A stretch of 64,000 bases of DNA from Kordiimonas marina (GCF_023006325.1 NZ_JAINDF010000003.1:124001-188000), one strand, 5' to 3'. Counted from the first letter of the stretch, positions 26,782-36,633 are shown. A program made the numbers and translations. The notes: generated by a model from the sequence alone, not told the origin.

Positions 26782-28466
26782 TGGCAAAAAAATATGATTT
26801 TATCATCGTCGGCGCAGGCTCGGCGGGCTGCGTTCTTGCAAATCGTTTGACCGAAAGCGGGCAGTATTCTGTCCTGCTTCTGGAAGCCGGTGGGTCGGAC
26901 AAAAGCATCTTCATCCAGATGCCGACGGCGCTGTCGATCCCGATGAACACCAAGAAATACGCCTGGCAATATTATTCCGAGCCTGAGCCAGGGCTTGACG
27001 GCAGGCGCCTCCATTGCCCGCGCGGTAAAGTGCTCGGGGGCTCGTCCTCCATCAACGGCATGGTCTATGTGCGCGGTCACGCCCGTGATTTCGACGAATG
27101 GGCGCAAGAAGGCGCCGAAGGCTGGGATTATGCCCACTGCCTGCCTTACTTCAAAAAGGCTGAAACCTGGGCTTTCGGGGGTGATGAATACCGCGGCGAT
27201 CATGGCCCTTTGGCGGTTAACAACGGCAATGAAATGCAGAACCCGCTCTACCGGGCCTTCATCAAGGCCGGTGTTGAAGCGGGCTATCTGGGAACCCCGG
27301 ATTATAACGGTTTCAATCAGGAGGGCTTCGGCCCCATGCATATGACCGTGAAAGACGGCGTGCGCTGGTCGGCATCGAACGCCTATCTGCGCCCTGCCAT
27401 GAAACGGCCGAACCTGACGGTTTTGACCGGCGTCCGGGTTGAAAGGCTGCTGCTTGATGGCAAAAGGGCCGCAGGGGTCGTTTTCACCCAGCACGGCCGT
27501 GAACAATCTGCATCCGCAGGGCGGGAAGTGATCCTGTCGGCGGGGCCGATCGGCTCCCCGCATATCCTGCAGCTTTCCGGTATCGGTAATCCCGATACCC
27601 TCAAGGACGCGGGCATTACCCCCACACATGACTTGCCGGGGGTCGGTGAAAACCTGCAGGACCATATCGAATTTTATTTTCAATATGAATGTAATGAGCC
27701 CATCACGCTCAACGGCAAGCTCGATTGGTTCAGCAAGGGCTTGATCGGCGCTGAATGGATCCTGACCAAACGTGGTCTCGGGGCCACGAACCACTTTGAA
27801 TCGTGTGGGTTTATCCGGTCGAAAGCAGGGGTTGCCTGGCCTGATATCCAGTATCATTTCTTGCCGGCTGCAATCCGGTATGACGGCAAATCCGCCTTTA
27901 ATGGCCATGGCTTCCAGGTCCATGTCGGCCACAATAAACCCAAGAGCAGGGGCTCCGTGAAGGCCCTTTCCGCCCGGGCTGAGGACGCCCCGGCCATCAG
28001 GTTCAATTATCTGCAACATGAAGATGATATCGCAGGGTTCCGCGCGTGCGTGCGGCTGACGCGGGAGATCATCAACCAACCCGCTTTCGACGCATACCGC
28101 GGCAATGAAATCCAGCCTGGGGCCAATATTGTGACGGATGACCAGATCGACGCCTTTGTCCGGCAGAATGTGGAAAGTGCTTACCATCCCTCCTGTAGCT
28201 GCAGGATGGGGGTGGACGATATGGCCGTGGTTACGCCTGAAGCCAAAGTGCGGGGGCTTGAGGGCCTGCGCGTTGTGGATTCGTCCATCTTCCCGACGCT
28301 GCCGAACGGCAACCTCAATGCGCCAACCATCATGGTGGCGGAAAAAGCGGCGGACATAATCCTCGGGCGGGCGCCGCTGGCGCCTTCTGATCTACCGCAT
28401 TTCGAAGATGCCGACTGGCAAAACCGACAGCGCCAGGACGCAGCTGAACGCCCCTCCGAACAATAA
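26781..28466 (+). CDS. betA: Choline dehydrogenase (GMC oxidoreductase)
   Basis: 561 residues, full BetA length. The FAD-binding dinucleotide fold is [16 protein letters not shown] (about 8-23). GMC signature 1 is [20 protein letters not shown] near 91. The C-terminal catalytic region is [11 protein letters not shown] with His about 469, and [19 protein letters not shown] also fits. It oxidises choline to betaine aldehyde at the membrane. It is translationally coupled to betB by a one-base stop/start overlap and followed after 77 bp by a transporter-like gene. Confidence 0.94.
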   Translation: MAKKYDFIIVGAGSAGCVLANRLTESGQYSVLLLEAGGSDKSIFIQMPTALSIPMNTKKYAWQYYSEPEPGLDGRRLHCPRGKVLGGSSSINGMVYVRGHARDFDEWAQEGAEGWDYAHCLPYFKKAETWAFGGDEYRGDHGPLAVNNGNEMQNPLYRAFIKAGVEAGYLGTPDYNGFNQEGFGPMHMTVKDGVRWSASNAYLRPAMKRPNLTVLTGVRVERLLLDGKRAAGVVFTQHGREQSASAGREVILSAGPIGSPHILQLSGIGNPDTLKDAGITPTHDLPGVGENLQDHIEFYFQYECNEPITLNGKLDWFSKGLIGAEWILTKRGLGATNHFESCGFIRSKAGVAWPDIQYHFLPAAIRYDGKSAFNGHGFQVHVGHNKPKSRGSVKALSARAEDAPAIRFNYLQHEDDIAGFRACVRLTREIINQPAFDAYRGNEIQPGANIVTDDQIDAFVRQNVESAYHPSCSCRMGVDDMAVVTPEAKVRGLEGLRVVDSSIFPTLPNGNLNAPTIMVAEKAADIILGRAPLAPSDLPHFEDADWQNRQRQDAAERPSEQ

Positions 28467-28543
28467 TGACCTACGACATAAATTGATAACAAACGGGAGT
28501 GAAACATCAGACAGGACGTATGGCATAGCATGAGGGCAGGCCG

Positions 28544-29764
28544 ATGACAGCATGGTTGAGCCTTGGCCTCATCTTCACCTTTGCAGCGGTTCTGTACATT
28601 CTTTTCCGGTGGGGGCGTGTCCGGTGTGAGGGCCCGCTTCCGGTCCCGACGATTACCTTTATCGCCATCCTGTTTACGTCAGGGCTCGATGTCGGGCTTA
28701 TCATGTTTCCGCTGACCGAGTTCGGGACCTACACCGACCTTGCGACCCACCCCGAATATGGCTTCACCAACCCGCTCGCCATCGAATTCGGCTTCTGGGG
28801 CTTCCTGATCTGGGGTTTCTATTTCCTGACATGCAGCTATTTCTGCCTGATCGAACCCAAGGTACGGTTTTTCGAGCTATGGCCCGTTAAGCTGCTGAAC
28901 AATATAGTTATTATTGGGACTTGTGCCTTCACGGCATACCTGCTTCTCGCCAACTTGCCCTGGTATATTCCCTCCCTTGCCGAGAATAAGGCGGCCCCTG
29001 TCATTTTCATGGCCATCGTGCTTGTGGTGATTGGGGCTGCGGTTTTCTCCAGCATGGATATCAAATATATCCGGATTCTGAGCCTTGCCAGCTCAGGCCT
29101 GTTTGGCGCGCTTATCCTGTTCCTGTGGATAGCGTCGCTTATGAAGGGCGGGTCCTTTGCGGACTATCTTTCAACCCTGGGGCTGATTGGCGGCTATTTC
29201 AAACACCTCGATAAATTCATGCTGCCGATCAACCAGTATCACGCCTTTTATCTCTACTGGTGGTTCGCCTGGAGCATCATGATCGGCCAGTTTACCGCGC
29301 AATTCATCGGCGGACTGAGGACATATCAGGTCTTCCTCGCCATGGTGGTGGTACCGTCCATCCCGATCGCGCTCTGGTTCTCCGTGCTTTATTATTATCA
29401 CGAGCATGGGTTCGCCACGGAAGGACTCATCAATTGGGCGATGATCTTTGTCGGCATCACCTTCGTGATCAACTCGCTCGATTCACTTGTTCGGCTTTAT
29501 ACGGACAATCTCGGCCTCACGGTTAAAAGGCTCGGACGCGGGCGCTATTGGCTCATCAATTTTACCGCGCTCGCACTCTTAACAGCGGCTTTCTTGGGGA
29601 ATTTCCTCAAAATAGAGTGGGTGGGCGCGCTTGTTATCGGCATATATTTCGTTTGTTTCCTTTATATCGTCGCTCACCGGTCGAAGCTCTCATCAAGTCG
29701 CCAGCCGGTTCCGCATAAGGGGCAGGGTGCGACACTTGCCCGCAGTGACGCTCACGCCCGCTAA
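28544..29764 (+). CDS. Short, divergent BCCT-like transporter
   Basis: 406 residues with about eleven hydrophobic helices. The stretch YLYWWFAWSIMIGQFTAQFI with GGLRTYQVF resembles the betaine/choline/carnitine (BCCT) signature, including the Trp-rich TM segment, but the protein is roughly 100 residues shorter than BetT/BetP (about 500 or more). Long cytoplasmic termini are missing, and the C-terminal tail is only about 30 residues. Position after betBA suggests choline or betaine uptake. It could be a distinct sodium-symporter subfamily. Start ATG 28544 is preceded by a weak purine-rich site; an upstream extension is blocked by stops. Confidence 0.7.
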   Translation: MTAWLSLGLIFTFAAVLYILFRWGRVRCEGPLPVPTITFIAILFTSGLDVGLIMFPLTEFGTYTDLATHPEYGFTNPLAIEFGFWGFLIWGFYFLTCSYFCLIEPKVRFFELWPVKLLNNIVIIGTCAFTAYLLLANLPWYIPSLAENKAAPVIFMAIVLVVIGAAVFSSMDIKYIRILSLASSGLFGALILFLWIASLMKGGSFADYLSTLGLIGGYFKHLDKFMLPINQYHAFYLYWWFAWSIMIGQFTAQFIGGLRTYQVFLAMVVVPSIPIALWFSVLYYYHEHGFATEGLINWAMIFVGITFVINSLDSLVRLYTDNLGLTVKRLGRGRYWLINFTALALLTAAFLGNFLKIEWVGALVIGIYFVCFLYIVAHRSKLSSSRQPVPHKGQGATLARSDAHAR

Positions 29765-29828
29765 GGCTATCTCCGCGCGGCGCAGCCCATAGCGCCGCAC
29801 CTGTTCTTATTGATTGGAGTTATGCCTC

Positions 29829-30086
29829 ATGACCGACACTATCGCCGTTCGCCCGTCACTGTTTAAACGCCTGCTGCTTTCGCTTCCGTTCGTCGGGCAT
29901 ATGATCAAGGACGCCGGCAAAAGTGAAGAGGCACTCATTTTCGCGGTTCTGAACCTCATCATGTTTTGGGTCGCGGCCGGCTTCATCTGGGGCCTGAATG
30001 GCGTTATCGCCGTCGCCCTCGTGCTGGCCCCTGTCACGCTCTTCACCATCGCAGCCATGATGCTGTCAGGCGGCAAAATATCCTGA
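29829..30086 (+). CDS. Small two-helix membrane protein
   Basis: 85 residues, beginning MTDTIAVRPSLFKRLLLSLP. Two hydrophobic segments (about 40-55 and 58-76) are separated by a short Gly/Asn turn. I recognise no family. It follows the BCCT-like gene by 64 bp on the same strand, so it may be a co-expressed accessory of the transporter. GGAG lies about ten bases before ATG 29829; a TTG at 29814 is in frame but would leave no ribosome site. Confidence 0.6.
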   Translation: MTDTIAVRPSLFKRLLLSLPFVGHMIKDAGKSEEALIFAVLNLIMFWVAAGFIWGLNGVIAVALVLAPVTLFTIAAMMLSGGKIS

Positions 30087-30108
30087 CGACACGCCAGCGG
30101 CCGGGCGG

Positions 30109-31287
30109 TCAGTCGCCCGTGCGCGCCATCAAGGCCTTCAGGTCCTCGATCCAGAATTTCGCCCAGGTGTGGGTGCCGTGGCCACGGGTTTCGGTGCTTT
30201 CCGGGATCAGGCGATACTGTATGACCGGGTTGCGCTTCACCGTCCATTCTGGATAAGGCAAGTTGCGCGGATTGATGAAGTCGTCGGCCGAGTTGACCCA
30301 CATGGTCGGTGCCTTGATCTTCTCTATCCCCGGCCAGGGGTTATAGTTGCGCGAACTGTCGAACTGGAACAGGAAGTCATTGGCGTCGCGGGTTTTCATG
30401 TCGCGCTCGACCGCGGCACGCACCGCGGCCACCGCTTTATCGCGGGTCGGGTACAGCGCCTGATAGTTGATCGGGCGGGACCCTGCGATGAAGAGGATGG
30501 AGGAGGCGGTCCGGATGCCCTGGAGCGGCTCGGTCTTATACTCGCCGCCCATCCAGGCCGGGTCGTTCACAATCGCATCCATCGCCATTTGCCGCCACTG
30601 TCGGTTAAGCCCGGCGATCTGCGTCGGCATACAGGCCATCGGCATCAGCGCCTTCGGAAAATCCGGGTACCTTTCGCCCCAGATGAAGCCATGCATACAG
30701 CCCATCGAGGTGCCGAAAATCAGCCGGATATGCTTGAGGCCCAGCCCGTCGGTCAGCAGCTTGTGCTGCAGATCCACCATGTCGTCATAATCATATTTGG
30801 GGAAGCGCATGTGCAGCCCGTCCGACGGCTTGCTTGACCCGCCATGGCCGATATTGTCGGGCAGGATGATCCAATATTTGCTGATGTCGAGGGGCTGGCC
30901 GGGGCCATAGAGCAGGTTTGCGAATTGCGGCACGAGAAATTGCTTGCCGCTGCCGCCGGTGCCGTGCAGCACCATGATCGCATTATCGATCTCGCCGTCA
31001 GCGTTCCTGTGCGGCTTGCCGAGCGTGGTATAGTGGAGGCGCACCTCAGCCAGGCTTTCGCCGCTCCGGAACTTGAAATCATGGACGACATAATCGCCCT
31101 CATGGGTCGGCCAGGCGACGCGTTCCGGAGCGGGCATCGGCATGGGCTTGAGCGGTGGGGGAAAATCGCTCGCCACGGTGGGCTTGGGTGCGGTCAATGT
31201 GCCGGTCTCGCGAAACTGATCGATGGCCGCTCCGGCGGAAGTGAGGCTTGAGGCCTGGAGGGCGGCGGCGAAGATGATCGATAACAT
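30109..31287 (-). CDS. Alpha/beta hydrolase, MetX-like fold
   Basis: 392 residues. Hydrolase motifs are MVLHGTGGSGKQFL near 105, nucleophile elbow FGTSMGCMHGF with Ser about 195, Asp in VNSADDFINP, and His in TRGHGTHTW near the end. The arrangement resembles homoserine O-acetyltransferase relatives, but nothing supports methionine synthesis here. The N-terminus MLSIIFAAALQASSLTSAGA is hydrophobic yet lacks a positive charge, so export is possible but uncertain. Start ATG 31287 follows AAGGA. It follows a secreted SnoaL-like gene by 58 bp on the same strand. Confidence 0.8.
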   Translation of the reverse strand: MLSIIFAAALQASSLTSAGAAIDQFRETGTLTAPKPTVASDFPPPLKPMPMPAPERVAWPTHEGDYVVHDFKFRSGESLAEVRLHYTTLGKPHRNADGEIDNAIMVLHGTGGSGKQFLVPQFANLLYGPGQPLDISKYWIILPDNIGHGGSSKPSDGLHMRFPKYDYDDMVDLQHKLLTDGLGLKHIRLIFGTSMGCMHGFIWGERYPDFPKALMPMACMPTQIAGLNRQWRQMAMDAIVNDPAWMGGEYKTEPLQGIRTASSILFIAGSRPINYQALYPTRDKAVAAVRAAVERDMKTRDANDFLFQFDSSRNYNPWPGIEKIKAPTMWVNSADDFINPRNLPYPEWTVKRNPVIQYRLIPESTETRGHGTHTWAKFWIEDLKALMARTGD

Positions 31288-31345
31288 AGCGGTTTTCCTT
31301 GATTACGGCCTGGAGTAGGGGCTGCTGCGGTCGGTGTCTGCGCCT

Positions 31346-31858
31346 TTAGCGGACGGGCACACCCTCTGTGCCGGGCGCGCCGGCATGCGCCTCGAACGAG
31401 GAGACATGATTCATACTGATAACCCACCGCCCGTCTATCTTGCGGAACAGGCGGGTGTTGATGCCTTCTTGCGGATGATCCTTCCGCTCCAGATGATAAT
31501 GGCTAATGAGGAGCGCGGCATCGGGGGCATAGACCTCGACCGTCATGTCGTAGAAATGGAGCTGGCCGCGCCCGTCTGGCGAGCCGCCATAGTCCTTCAC
31601 ATAATGGTCGAGCGCATCCTGCCAGCCGCCCTTGATGCGGCCGCCTGAGACGAACCGCACGCCCGGATTTTCAAAGCCAGCCATATAGCCCTTGAAATCC
31701 CCGCTGTTCCACGCTTTCTCCATCGCGGTAATGACGGCGATGATATCGGCCTTCGCCTTGGCGGCAACTTCAGGAGAAACCTGTGCGGCGGCGGGGGAGG
31801 CCAAGGACGCTGACATCGCGATCACGATCAGCGGCATTGTCATCAAACGTTTCATCAT
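31346..31858 (-). CDS. Secreted SnoaL/DUF4440-like (NTF2-fold) protein
   Basis: 170 residues. The signal peptide MMKRLMTMPLIVIAMSASLA is cut near ASPAAAQ. The mature NTF2-like domain has AMEKAWNSGDFKGYMAGF near 50, GWQDALDHYVKDYG, and RLFRKIDGRWVISMNHVSSF at the end, all typical of DUF4440. The role is unknown; such proteins are often ketosteroid-isomerase-like or calcium/calmodulin-kinase-association-like domains. GGGGAG lies nine bases before ATG 31858. Probably cotranscribed with the hydrolase downstream. Confidence 0.8.
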   Translation of the reverse strand: MMKRLMTMPLIVIAMSASLASPAAAQVSPEVAAKAKADIIAVITAMEKAWNSGDFKGYMAGFENPGVRFVSGGRIKGGWQDALDHYVKDYGGSPDGRGQLHFYDMTVEVYAPDAALLISHYHLERKDHPQEGINTRLFRKIDGRWVISMNHVSSFEAHAGAPGTEGVPVR

Positions 31859-32259
31859 GGTTACAAGCTCCCCAAATCCCGATCCATGAATAATCGTATA
31901 TCATATCGCCATGCATTCAAGGCGGAAGGCCAGCCCCATCAAGCAAGATCCTATCGTGCGGATCAAAAACTATTGGCTCGACCTTAGTTGGTCTCCGAAG
32001 TCATGTTGACGAGAGATGTCGATCACTAGGGCTGATACGGAAGTGCGATCGGGTCCATCACACAAACCATATGCTGGTTCGATCAAAAGGCATTCCGGGA
32101 AGGGAGTCGGAAAAAACCTGCTAGCGCAAACAGTTCGTGAACAAAGGAGTCACGAATAACGCATAATTTATATTATGGGAAATGTTAGGTTATTCATATA
32201 GCTTAAATCTTAATTAAATTTTTCGACATTTATTGCTTTTTAACCAATAGCTTGTATCC
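31859..32259. other. A+T-rich intergenic region
   Basis: 401 bp without a supportable gene. The right half (about 32160-32259) is markedly A+T-rich compared with the rest of the window. It must hold promoters of the divergent genes on either side, but I see no operator, terminator or structured RNA. Confidence 0.6.
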
Positions 32260-32592
32260 ATGTCAGACGATTATCACGGTAATAAAGCAGCGCAGTTATC
32301 TTCTATGACCCTCTCTGACAAAATATTCGCCAGTGTTTGGTTTCTCCTCGTGGTCCCCGCGCTGTTTTTGCTGAGCCCGACATTCGTGACCTTCATCGTC
32401 GTCCTGTCCGTATCCTTGGTGTTTCTCACACAGGCTGTGCTGAAACTTTCCTGGCGCTGCAATAGCTGTGGTCATTTTACAAAACTTGCGCAAATGCCGA
32501 ATAAGGCACGCTTTCTCCGTGGCGAGATGACCTGTTCGCATTGTGGGAAAACACAAACCCGCTCGAAATCCTACGTCAGAAGCACGGTCTGA
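32260..32592 (+). CDS. Small membrane protein with C-terminal zinc ribbon
   Basis: 110 residues. Two hydrophobic segments run at about 22-40 and 42-62, followed by a cytoplasmic zinc-ribbon-like tail with paired cysteines in WRCNSCGHF and MTCSHCGKTQTRS (CxxC about 25 residues apart). No family recognised. It converges on the retropepsin-like gene 17 bp away. No strong ribosome site is visible before ATG 32260, in keeping with the A+T-rich leader. Confidence 0.65.
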   Translation: MSDDYHGNKAAQLSSMTLSDKIFASVWFLLVVPALFLLSPTFVTFIVVLSVSLVFLTQAVLKLSWRCNSCGHFTKLAQMPNKARFLRGEMTCSHCGKTQTRSKSYVRSTV

Positions 32593-32609
32593 ACTGACAT
32601 GCCCGGCCT

Positions 32610-33413
32610 TTACGGCTTCAGCAGCAGTAAATTCGACCGGAATTCCACGCTTGAGAATTTATTGAGTGCCGTCATGCCGAAAAGCGAGCCAGGCATTTCC
32701 GCGCCATTGACTGTCACGGGCACGTTATAGAATTCCTTATCCCCGATCTTCATGATCCGCACCGTGGTCCGGGCAAAACGCACAGTCCCGTTGGCTGTAC
32801 CCGCGACGGCATCGAAATGAAGTGTGGATGGGTCGATCCCTATCCGTTTGGCGTCTTCCGGGCTCAGAACAATGTTCGAGGCACCGGTATCCACCATCAA
32901 ACGCACGGGAACGCCGTTAAAATCGGCCCGTAGCCAGAAATGGCCGTCCAAGGCCCTGTGGACGAGCATCAGCCCTTGCTCGCCTTCGGTCACACCAGAC
33001 GGGTCAAGCGCGGTCATGAAACGCGTGCCAAAGTCCGACCGGTACAGATAGAAAACCACGATAGCGAACAGGATGACGATCCAGAGCCCGGCCATTTTTG
33101 CGAGGCGAAACAAGCTTGAACGGCTCCAGAAAGCTGCGGCACCGCCAAAAATGAACAGGATGATCATCGCCCGTACAAAATAAGGATCGCTCGTCAGTCC
33201 TTCGGTCGGAAATGCCAGGGAAAGGCCCAGCAGCAACAGCCCCAGCCCTACAACGAAGATGAGGAATCGCCCCCAGCGCGGCGCCCTGATCTCCCGAGTG
33301 TCGGTATTTTTGTCTGATTTCGGCTCACGCACTGTTAAGTCACCCGGCGGCGGATCGCCGGGGTCATGGTCTTTTCTGTGATGGTCTGGCACTTGCCAAG
33401 ACGAATGGCTCAT
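32610..33413 (-). CDS. Membrane-anchored retropepsin-like aspartic protease (TIGR02281-like)
   Basis: 267 residues. A charged N-terminal stretch is followed by three hydrophobic segments (about 48-68, 80-97 and 106-124). The C-terminal pepsin-like domain has the catalytic DTGA in RLMVDTGASNIVLS (Asp about 175), with GTANGTVRFARTTV and the closing SLFGMTALNKFSSVEFR. Single-lobed, so it would act as a dimer in the periplasm. These proteins are widespread in alphaproteobacteria with no settled substrate. Start ATG 33413. Confidence 0.83.
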   Translation of the reverse strand: MSHSSWQVPDHHRKDHDPGDPPPGDLTVREPKSDKNTDTREIRAPRWGRFLIFVVGLGLLLLGLSLAFPTEGLTSDPYFVRAMIILFIFGGAAAFWSRSSLFRLAKMAGLWIVILFAIVVFYLYRSDFGTRFMTALDPSGVTEGEQGLMLVHRALDGHFWLRADFNGVPVRLMVDTGASNIVLSPEDAKRIGIDPSTLHFDAVAGTANGTVRFARTTVRIMKIGDKEFYNVPVTVNGAEMPGSLFGMTALNKFSSVEFRSNLLLLKP

Positions 33414-33482
33414 GCACGGGCCTCCTTGTTCGCCTTCAGCATACGGAATGCGCTGTCACACGCCAAGACTGTTTAATGGGTC

Positions 33483-34235
33483 TCAGACCTCAATCACCAT
33501 GCCGTCATAGGCGGGTTCGACCCCTTCAGGCAAATTGGCGCGCAGGGTCTCGTAATCCATGTCCCAGGTCATATGGGTCAGGATCGCCCTATCCGGCTTT
33601 AACCTATTGATCCAGCTTAGTGTTTTCTCAAGGTGCGCATGGGTTGGATGCGGTTCGTAGCGAAGCGCGTCGACGACCCAGACCTTCACACCCTTCAGCA
33701 CATCGAACGCGGTTTCCGGCAGGCGGTCCAGGTCGGTCGAATAAGCCATGTTGCCAAAGCGGTAGCCAAGGCTGATGCCGCTGCCGTGCCCCTGCTCGAA
33801 CGGAATCATGGTAAGACCACCGACCTTGACCGGTCCGTTCAGTGCTTTCGCCGCACAAATGGCCGGATAGCCGTTTTGCGACCGGAAAACGTACCGAAAT
33901 TTCTCCTTGAGCGCTTCAAGCGTGCAGGCGTCACCGTATACCGGCACCTTTTCGCGCGTAGCCTGGAAGAAACCGCGCAGATCATCGATCCCGTGGGTAT
34001 GGTCGGCATGGTCGTGGGTGTAGAAAACAGCATCAAGCGCCTGCACATGGGCTGACAGCATCTGTTCCCGAAGGTCCGGCGTGGTGTCGATCAGGACGGT
34101 GGTGTCGCCCTCCTCGACCAATACGCTCGCGCGGCGACGGCGGTTTTTCGGGTTCTTGGGGTCGCACGCGCCCCAATATTCCGGCATCTTGGGAACGCCG
34201 CCCGATGTCCCACAGCCGAGGACGGTCAGTTTCAT
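33483..34235 (-). CDS. MBL-fold metallohydrolase (PhnP-like)
   Basis: 250 residues. The metal-binding motif is YTHDHADHTHGIDD (HxHxDH, about 73-86). The PhnP-like opening MKLTVLGCGTSGGVPKMPEY and the NKNRRR-type segment NPKNRRRRASVLVE also fit. Later histidines lie in FEQGHGSGIS and LTHMTWDMD. Probably a cyclic phosphodiesterase, substrate unknown. It overlaps the TatD gene by 4 bp and ends the leftward housekeeping series. Confidence 0.87.
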   Translation of the reverse strand: MKLTVLGCGTSGGVPKMPEYWGACDPKNPKNRRRRASVLVEEGDTTVLIDTTPDLREQMLSAHVQALDAVFYTHDHADHTHGIDDLRGFFQATREKVPVYGDACTLEALKEKFRYVFRSQNGYPAICAAKALNGPVKVGGLTMIPFEQGHGSGISLGYRFGNMAYSTDLDRLPETAFDVLKGVKVWVVDALRYEPHPTHAHLEKTLSWINRLKPDRAILTHMTWDMDYETLRANLPEGVEPAYDGMVIEV

Positions 34236-35047
34236 GCCGCCTGCCCCGCAAGAACCGGCGGTTTCGATTTGTTGAACAGCCGGAAGAAGTTACTGGTGGT
34301 CGCTTCCTGAAGCTCTTCAAAGCTTTCACCCCGTAAGTTAGCCACAAAGCGCGCCGTATCCATCACGAAGGCGGGTTCACAGGTCTGGCCGCGGTGCGGC
34401 ACGGGGGCGAGGAACGGCGCATCGGTTTCAACCAGCAAATGGTCAAGCGGGATGGTTTTCGCGGTTCCCTGAAGCGCCTTGGCGCTTTTGAAGGTCACAA
34501 TGCCGGACAGTGAGATATAGAGCCCCATCTCCACCATGGCATCCGCGAGCTTCTGGCTGGCGGTAAAACAGTGGATAACGCCCGGAAATTCGCCCTTTTT
34601 CATTTCCTCAGCGACCATGGCGATACAGTCGTCATCGGCATCACGGGTATGGATGATGACCGGCAGGCCGGTTTCGCGCGCGGCAGTCATATGAACGCGG
34701 AAATTCACCGCCTGCATGTCCCGGGGCGCATTGTCGTAAAAATAGTCGAGCCCGGTTTCGCCGATCCCGACGATGCGCTCATGCATCGCGCGCTCAAGCA
34801 GAGCCTCTAGCGCGACATCAGGCTCATTCTCAGCCTCATGCGGGTGAATGCCGACAGTGCCGTAAACATCCGGGTAGCATTCCGCAATGGCGCGGATCTC
34901 TTCGAATTCGCGCAGTTTGGTATTGATCGCCAGCATACAGCCGACCCCGGCCGCACGGGCGCGCTCAACCACCGCTTCCTGCTGTTCTTCAAGCCCGCCG
35001 TAGTTCAGATGGCAATGGCTGTCGACGATATAGCCATAGTCAGCCAT
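34232..35047 (-). CDS. TatD-family metal-dependent hydrolase
   Basis: 271 residues, TIM-barrel amidohydrolase superfamily. Metal ligands are in VDSHCHLNYGGLEE (residues about 9-14). Further family pieces are GIHPHEAE, VGIGETGLDYFYD with its Glu, LPVIIHTRDAD and VETDAPFLAPVPHRG. TatD/YcfH-type proteins are 3'-5' exonucleases or D-aminoacyl hydrolases. It shares one base with the metG stop and four with the MBL gene, which is the common alphaproteobacterial order. Confidence 0.92.
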   Translation of the reverse strand: MADYGYIVDSHCHLNYGGLEEQQEAVVERARAAGVGCMLAINTKLREFEEIRAIAECYPDVYGTVGIHPHEAENEPDVALEALLERAMHERIVGIGETGLDYFYDNAPRDMQAVNFRVHMTAARETGLPVIIHTRDADDDCIAMVAEEMKKGEFPGVIHCFTASQKLADAMVEMGLYISLSGIVTFKSAKALQGTAKTIPLDHLLVETDAPFLAPVPHRGQTCEPAFVMDTARFVANLRGESFEELQEATTSNFFRLFNKSKPPVLAGQAA

Positions 35048-36603
35048 CAGGCTTCGCCCTCCTCCGCCGGCAGCTCGAAGCGCGGGAACACGCCTTCAGG
35101 CTTGGGAATAGCCGTGCCCGGTTTGATGCGGCCCGCTTCGCCGATCTGCTCGAACCCGCGCTCAGCCACATTCATCTGGCTCAGCAGCTTGTCCATCGAC
35201 TGCGGCATAATCGGCTGCGCGAGGATGCCGATCTGGCGGATAACGTCGGCGAGTACATAAAGAACCGTGTTCATGCGCTCAGGGTCTGTTTTCTTGAGCG
35301 CCCAGGGCTGCTGGACCGAAATATAGCCGTCCGCTGCCGTCACCAGGCCGATAATGGCATCGAATGCCAGATGGAAAGCCTGACGGTCCATATGGCCCCG
35401 CACGACCTCAAGCGTTTCTTCAGCTTTAGCAAACAACGCATTGTCATCACTGGTGAAAGAACCAGGAGCAGGAACCTGTTCGTCACAGTTCTTGTGAATC
35501 ATCGACAGCGTGCGCTGGCTCAGGTTACCGATGCCGTTGGCGAGGTCCGCGTTACAGCGGAGCACGAAATTCTTGCGCGAGAAATCGCCGTCGTTCCCAA
35601 ACGGCACTTCGCGCAGAAGGAAGAAACGCACGGGGTCGAGGCCGTAGCTCTCGATCAGCTCAAACGGGTCGATCACGTTGCCGAGCGATTTGGAGATTTT
35701 CTGGCCTTCATTGGTCCACCAACCGTGGGCGAACACCCTGCCCGGCAGCGGCAGGTCCGCCGCCATCAGGAACGCGGGCCAGTAAACGGCATGGAACCGC
35801 AGGATATCCTTACCCACCATATGCACATTGGCAGGCCAGAATTTCTTGTAGGCTTCAGCGCCCTCGTCCGGGTAGCCGACAGCGGTCAGATAGTTGGTGA
35901 GCGCGTCGATCCAGACATACATGATATGCCCGGGCGCATCCGGCACCGGCACACCCCAGCTGAAGGTGGTGCGGGAGATGGACAGGTCCTCAAGCCCGCC
36001 TTTAACGAAGCTTTTCACTTCATTCAGGCGCGCGCGCGGGAGCACGAAGTCCGGGTTTTCGTCATAGAAAGCCAGAAGCTTGTCTTCAAACGCGGACAGC
36101 TTGAAGAAATAGCTCGGCTCCTCGACCCATTCGACCGGGGCACCGGTAGGCGCCAGTTTTTCGCCGTTCTCACCGTCCGTCAGCTCGGTTTCGGTATAGA
36201 AGGCTTCATCGCGGACAGAATACCAGCCGGCATATTTGTCTTCGTAGATATAGCCTTTTTCCTGAAGCACCTTCCACAGGTGCTGGACCGATTTCTTGTG
36301 CCGCTCTTCCGTGGTGCGAATGAACTGGTCGTTCGAGAAGTTCATCGCCTTGGCGAGGTCCTGGAACCGGGCGGAGACCCGGTCACAGAAGGCTTGCGGG
36401 TCAACGCCGGCCTTCTCAGCGGACTTTTCTACCTTCTGTCCGTGCTCATCGGTACCGGTGAGGAACATGACGTCATGACCATCCAGCCGCTTGAAGCGCG
36501 CCAGCACATCGGCGGCAAGCGTCGTGTAAGCGTGGCCGATATGCGGAACATCGTTCACATAATAGATCGGCGTAGTCACATAATAGGCCGGTTTCTCGGT
36601 CAT
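35047..36603 (-). CDS. metG: Methionyl-tRNA synthetase
   Basis: 518 residues, class I synthetase without the C-terminal EMAP-like domain. The HIGH motif is in YYVNDVPHIGHAYTTLAAD, the KMSKS-equivalent is GQKISKSLGNVIDPFEL, and CP-domain and anticodon-binding helices follow. The short zinc-knuckle-poor CP region places it in the compact type common in alphaproteobacteria. It charges initiator and elongator methionine tRNA. ATG 36603; holB lies 30 bp upstream. Confidence 0.96.
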   Translation of the reverse strand: MTEKPAYYVTTPIYYVNDVPHIGHAYTTLAADVLARFKRLDGHDVMFLTGTDEHGQKVEKSAEKAGVDPQAFCDRVSARFQDLAKAMNFSNDQFIRTTEERHKKSVQHLWKVLQEKGYIYEDKYAGWYSVRDEAFYTETELTDGENGEKLAPTGAPVEWVEEPSYFFKLSAFEDKLLAFYDENPDFVLPRARLNEVKSFVKGGLEDLSISRTTFSWGVPVPDAPGHIMYVWIDALTNYLTAVGYPDEGAEAYKKFWPANVHMVGKDILRFHAVYWPAFLMAADLPLPGRVFAHGWWTNEGQKISKSLGNVIDPFELIESYGLDPVRFFLLREVPFGNDGDFSRKNFVLRCNADLANGIGNLSQRTLSMIHKNCDEQVPAPGSFTSDDNALFAKAEETLEVVRGHMDRQAFHLAFDAIIGLVTAADGYISVQQPWALKKTDPERMNTVLYVLADVIRQIGILAQPIMPQSMDKLLSQMNVAERGFEQIGEAGRIKPGTAIPKPEGVFPRFELPAEEGEA

Positions 36604-36633
36604 AAGTCTCTCATCACAATAAGAAAAACAGCG

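Noticed and set aside
30109-31287. Homoserine O-acetyltransferase (metX)
   Set aside because: No methionine genes nearby, and the context is a secreted NTF2-like protein; only the fold is supported.
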